Of a stretch of 64,000 nt of DNA, positions 61,489-64,000 are shown in pieces. The stretch lies in the NCBI GenBank assembly GCA_030159075.1, contig BROG01000152.1, positions 124,001 through 188,000 of the forward strand, in the 5' to 3' direction. Numbering within the stretch: the stretch's first letter is position 1; each line of letters begins with the position of its first letter. Both the position numbers and the translations under genes were made by a program. This stretch comes from Atrina japonica. Lineage: Eukaryota; Mollusca; Bivalvia; Pterioida; Pinnidae. Below the pieces are notes generated by a model. That model searched no databases. It saw nothing but the letters and a program-made list of their open reading frames with translations, and had not been told where the DNA came from.

Positions 61489-61934
61489 GTAATGAATAAA
61501 CAATGAAAAGATGAAATAAAACATGTAACATCATGGAAATTGATTTTAATCATTATTTTTCCCAAACTTTTCCAGTATTTTGTATCTTTGTTTAATTCTG
61601 TTTTACACTCAACAACAAATTTCATTTATATGGAGATGAAACCAGCTGTGGTTTTTCAGAGAGATTTTGACATATTTCATTAGACTGAATTTACAAAATT
61701 ACGCCATGAGAAAAATACTGTCATTACTGTTATCCTAATTTAAAAATGCTATATTATTATTTTTTATCCTTCTATAAATTTGTACAAATTTGTCAAATTC
61801 TGGTATGATTTGTGGATTTTACTAGCATTTAAGAATGTTGGTTTTATAGAAAACAAAGAAGAAAATAACAAAAGTGACAAATATATATGTCCCATGACTT
61901 GTAGATGTGACATGTAACTCTTAACAGGAAAATA

Positions 61935-62265
61935 TGTTGATTGTGGACTGTTTGTCTTCCTCTGTTAACATTGTGGACTGTTTGTCTTCCTCTGTTAACA
62001 TTGTGGACTGTTTGTCCCCTCTGTTAACATTGTGGTGTTTGACATCCTCTGTTAACATTGTGGACTGTTTGTCTTCCTCTGTTAACATTGTGGACTGTTT
62101 GTCCCCTCTGTTAACATTGTGGACTGTTTGTCTTCCTCTGTTAACATTGTGGACTGTTTGCTATTGAGACATCCTCTGTTAACATTGTGGACTGTTTGAC
62201 ATCCTTATAACATTGTGGACTGTTTGTCTTCCTCTGTTAACATTGTGGACTGTTTGACTTCCTCT
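61935..62265. repeat. 30-bp minisatellite, about 11 copies, 70 bp before exon 9
   Basis: The unit is ATTGTGGACTGTTTGTCTTC plus CTCTGTTAAC, with deleted variants (TTTGTCCCCTC, TTTGACATCC). The pyrimidine-rich CTTCCTC units sit close to the exon 9 acceptor and might affect its recognition. Confidence 0.9.
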
Positions 62266-62334
62266 ACATCGCACATGAGCTATTTATTCGTACTACATCA
62301 CATGATTTTATTCTCTTTATTTTTTTTTTGACAG

Positions 62335-62390
62335 AGAACTACAGATTGGAGGAAACATATGAGAATCATTTAATTGTTAAGTTAGCATTG
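62335..62390 (+). CDS. ANO8: ANO8-like exon 9 (start of TM5)
   Basis: Acceptor TTTTTTGACAG, donor GTAAGT at 62391. Phase 1 in, phase 0 out, about residues 422-440. It encodes ENYRLEETYENHLIVKLAL, a family-conserved block leading into TM5. No later exon was found in the remaining 1.6 kb, so the gene continues beyond the window. Confidence 0.93.
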
Positions 62391-62600
62391 GTAAGTTCAA
62401 AACTTGGTAATCCTTAAAACGTGTTGTCTTGAGAATCCCCTGAAAATGACTTCAAGTCTTTAAAAACCCCGAAAAGTGAACAGGTCTTGGACCAGACGAT
62501 AATTGATTGTAGTGTTGAAAGGGCTAAACAATGATAAGATGGTATTGTTCGAGTGATTCTAACAGAGAAAAGCAATACCTGATAGATTTTGGTTTTGGAT

Positions 62601-62851
62601 TTTGATTTAGTGTTTTATGCCACATTCAACAATTTTTCAGTTCTTGGTGGTGACCAGTTTTTATTGGTGGGGGAGAGAATCCGGTTACAATGTACCCGGG
62701 AAGATACCACTGGCATTCCACAAATAAACTGGGAAACTTTCTAACAAAAATCAGTTTAGGTTCCAGCAAGGCTCAAATCTTCGCTGACCAGGAATGAAAG
62801 ACTTTTTGTTTTAAAGCACGATGCTCTAACCACTTGACATGGAGGCCAAGA
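62601..62851 (-). mobile_element. SINE family A, full-length minus-strand copy
   Basis: On the minus strand, head GGCCTCCATGTCAAGTGGTT and AGAGCATCGTGCTTTAAAAC, degraded B-box, body CCAGTGGTATCTTCCCGGG and TACATTGTAACCGGATTCTC, tail ACTGAAAAATTGTTGAATG and TGGCATAAAACACTAAATC. Its body segment is the best template in the window for the 57-bp satellite at 39392. Confidence 0.8.
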
Positions 62852-63761
62852 CATGATTGAAGAATAAGTTTAATATTACAAGGTAATTGACATCCAAATT
62901 CATAAGAAATATGTTTCCATTTTTAACTGATAATTTTGTATTCAGTCAGTGTTTAATCCTTGAATTTAATCTAGAATGTCATAAAAAATCTTTGAAAAAA
63001 CCTGTAGTAAAATTCAGCTATTTTTGTGCTATATTTTATGTGTGTTAAAATGAGTAAATACTTTAGTTGTCTGTAATTTGTTACTTGTGTCCAGGGCGGT
63101 AATTTAGGTAAAATTTCTGTTCATCAGATCACTGAATATTGACTAGGCCAAATTAAATTTTTGATAGATTATGAAAATTAAGTAAAAACAATAGTTAGAT
63201 GACCCAACATAGTCATCTTTTATGAGGTGGCAACACATTTAGAAATATAGTATCAGAATGAGAGCAACTCTTTTTTGTTTCATGCACAAAAATTCTACAA
63301 AATTAAAAATATCATGTTAGAGGAATTCTTTGCGGCATTTCATTAGTTATTTTCTAAGGACCCTTTTCTTAGGTGCTGGCTCAATTAAGATTATAAATTA
63401 TTTTACACACTGACTCTTTTTAGTACAGGTAACTACCTCAAACTGAACTTCATTCAGACCACTGATTTTGTTCAGTTTACGGAGAGGTTTGTTCTTGAAA
63501 GTTGACCATTGGTCAATGTTTCCAGTCTGATCTAGTTTTAAACTGATAAAAGTTACAACAACTCGGATTGATCCCATTTTTGTTTCGTGTGACAATGACA
63601 GCATCAAACTTTGTGTTTAGCTCCAGTGCTAAGTTTTAGTTACCGGCTTGCTGTTCAGTTGATACTAGTTTTAGTTTGGTGATATTTGATCTGGATGTTC
63701 CTTGGTTGATCTAGCATTGATGTTGTGAAAATTTATTTTGGAATTTTCTTTTCCTTTTATT

Positions 63762-64000
63762 AGGTCACCTGAGTCAAAGGCTTAGGGTGACCTATTGCGA
63801 TCATCTTTTTTTAGCTTGGGTCAGGGTGATCTTTTTTTTGCGTCTGTCGTCCGTCGTCCGTCCCGTCGTTAACTCACTTTCAAACACATTCTCCTCTCAC
63901 CATGGGCCTTCTCAAACTTGAACCAGTCGGCACTAGGGTATTTAACCAAAATTTGTTATATCGCAGGTCAAACAACCCGCTGTGCTAAAAAGCCGCATAA
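63762..64000 (+). mobile_element. dispersed repeat, GGTCACCTGAGTCAAAGGCT type (partial)
   Basis: It begins with the same boundary motif as 48208, here in the variant with CGTCTGTCGTCCGTC runs and CACCATGGGCCTTCTCAAACT. It is cut by the window end. This is a well-known kind of interspersed sequence in bivalves; its class was not determined. Confidence 0.5.

Larger units (their letters stand above)
1043..64000 (+). other. ANO8: ANO8-like gene, 5' part (gene span, runs off the right edge)
   Basis: Nine exons join with matching phases (1,2,1,1,0,0,0,1,0) and encode the N-terminal half of an anoctamin. The closest family by eye is ANO8 (TMEM16H) rather than ANO10. Shared blocks include DNCDVLITFP, FGGG, SQERQSIIR, LRAVQGE, YFGVKI.MYFA.LG.YT, ELAY.WGTLDS, FLPK and WLND.ENYRLE. 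In vertebrates ANO8 is an ER-plasma membrane tethering member of the TMEM16 family that helps assemble calcium-signalling complexes; applying that role here is inference. TM5-TM10, including the calcium-site helices, and the C-terminal tail are not in the window. Introns are 37718, 8600, 7470, 406, 1919, 2014, 1002 and 846 bp, and intron 9 is incomplete. The gene is intact except for the 53-bp duplication in exon 3. Confidence 0.9.
62391..64000 (+). other. start of intron 9 (incomplete)
   Basis: Apart from the SINE at 62601 and a dispersed repeat at 63762 onward (GGTCACCTGAGTCAAAGGCT, then GTCTGTCGTCCGTCGTCCGT), it is AT-rich non-coding DNA. The 69-codon minus frame at 63398-63607 shows no recognisable domain. 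Confidence 0.6.

Noticed and set aside
1043..62390. Assignment to ANO10 (TMEM16K) instead of ANO8
   Set aside because: ANO10 shares general motifs, but the DNCDVL, TATY, SQERQSIIR, ELAY.WGTLDS and WLND.ENYRLE blocks fit ANO8 better. A tree with full-length proteins would settle it.

Overview
This is eukaryotic genomic DNA: AT-rich, with introns, and about half of it tandem repeat by my coordinate sums. The organism is most likely a mollusc, probably a bivalve. This rests on tRNA-derived SINEs with a GTTTAAC-type tail, the dispersed 'GTCACCTGAGTCAAAGGC' element, many TACATGTA palindromes and short TA-flanked inverted-repeat elements. The species is not determinable by eye.

I can support one protein-coding gene, on the + strand: the 5' part of an anoctamin-8 (ANO8/TMEM16H) homologue. 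Nine exons lie at 1043-1127, 38846-39092, 47693-47981, 55452-55568, 55975-56102, 58022-58183, 60198-60344, 61347-61488 and 62335-62390. All splice sites are canonical GT/AG and every junction has matching phase. The nine exons cover the cytosolic N-terminal domain and transmembrane segments 1-4, ending at the start of TM5. The rest of the gene lies beyond the right edge. Exon 3 carries a 53-bp duplication that brings in a stop codon. Without those 53 bases the nine exons total 1320 nt, exactly 440 codons.

Intron 1 is 37.7 kb and is a chain of unrelated minisatellites with units of 140, 46, about 45 (composite), 54, about 75-85, 49, 40, 24, 29, 37, 70 and about 84 bp. They are separated by short AT-rich spacers, SINEs and small inverted-repeat elements. 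Intron 2 (8.6 kb) is mostly a 57-bp satellite lying inside a SINE. Intron 3 (7.5 kb) holds a 4-kb array of a 20-bp CCAAT-containing unit and a TG-rich array. Introns 4-9 are shorter and mostly unremarkable.

The long open frames in the window (up to 941 codons) come from stop-free repeat units, not genes. I found no operon, CRISPR array, rRNA or functional tRNA gene, and no convincing new biochemical system. The most informative structures are tandem arrays visibly grown out of transposable elements (a SINE at 39.3-43.65 kb, and TA-flanked MITEs at 33.1-34.4 and 47.2-47.7 kb), the disrupted ANO8 exon 3, and the array of possible NF-Y sites in intron 3.
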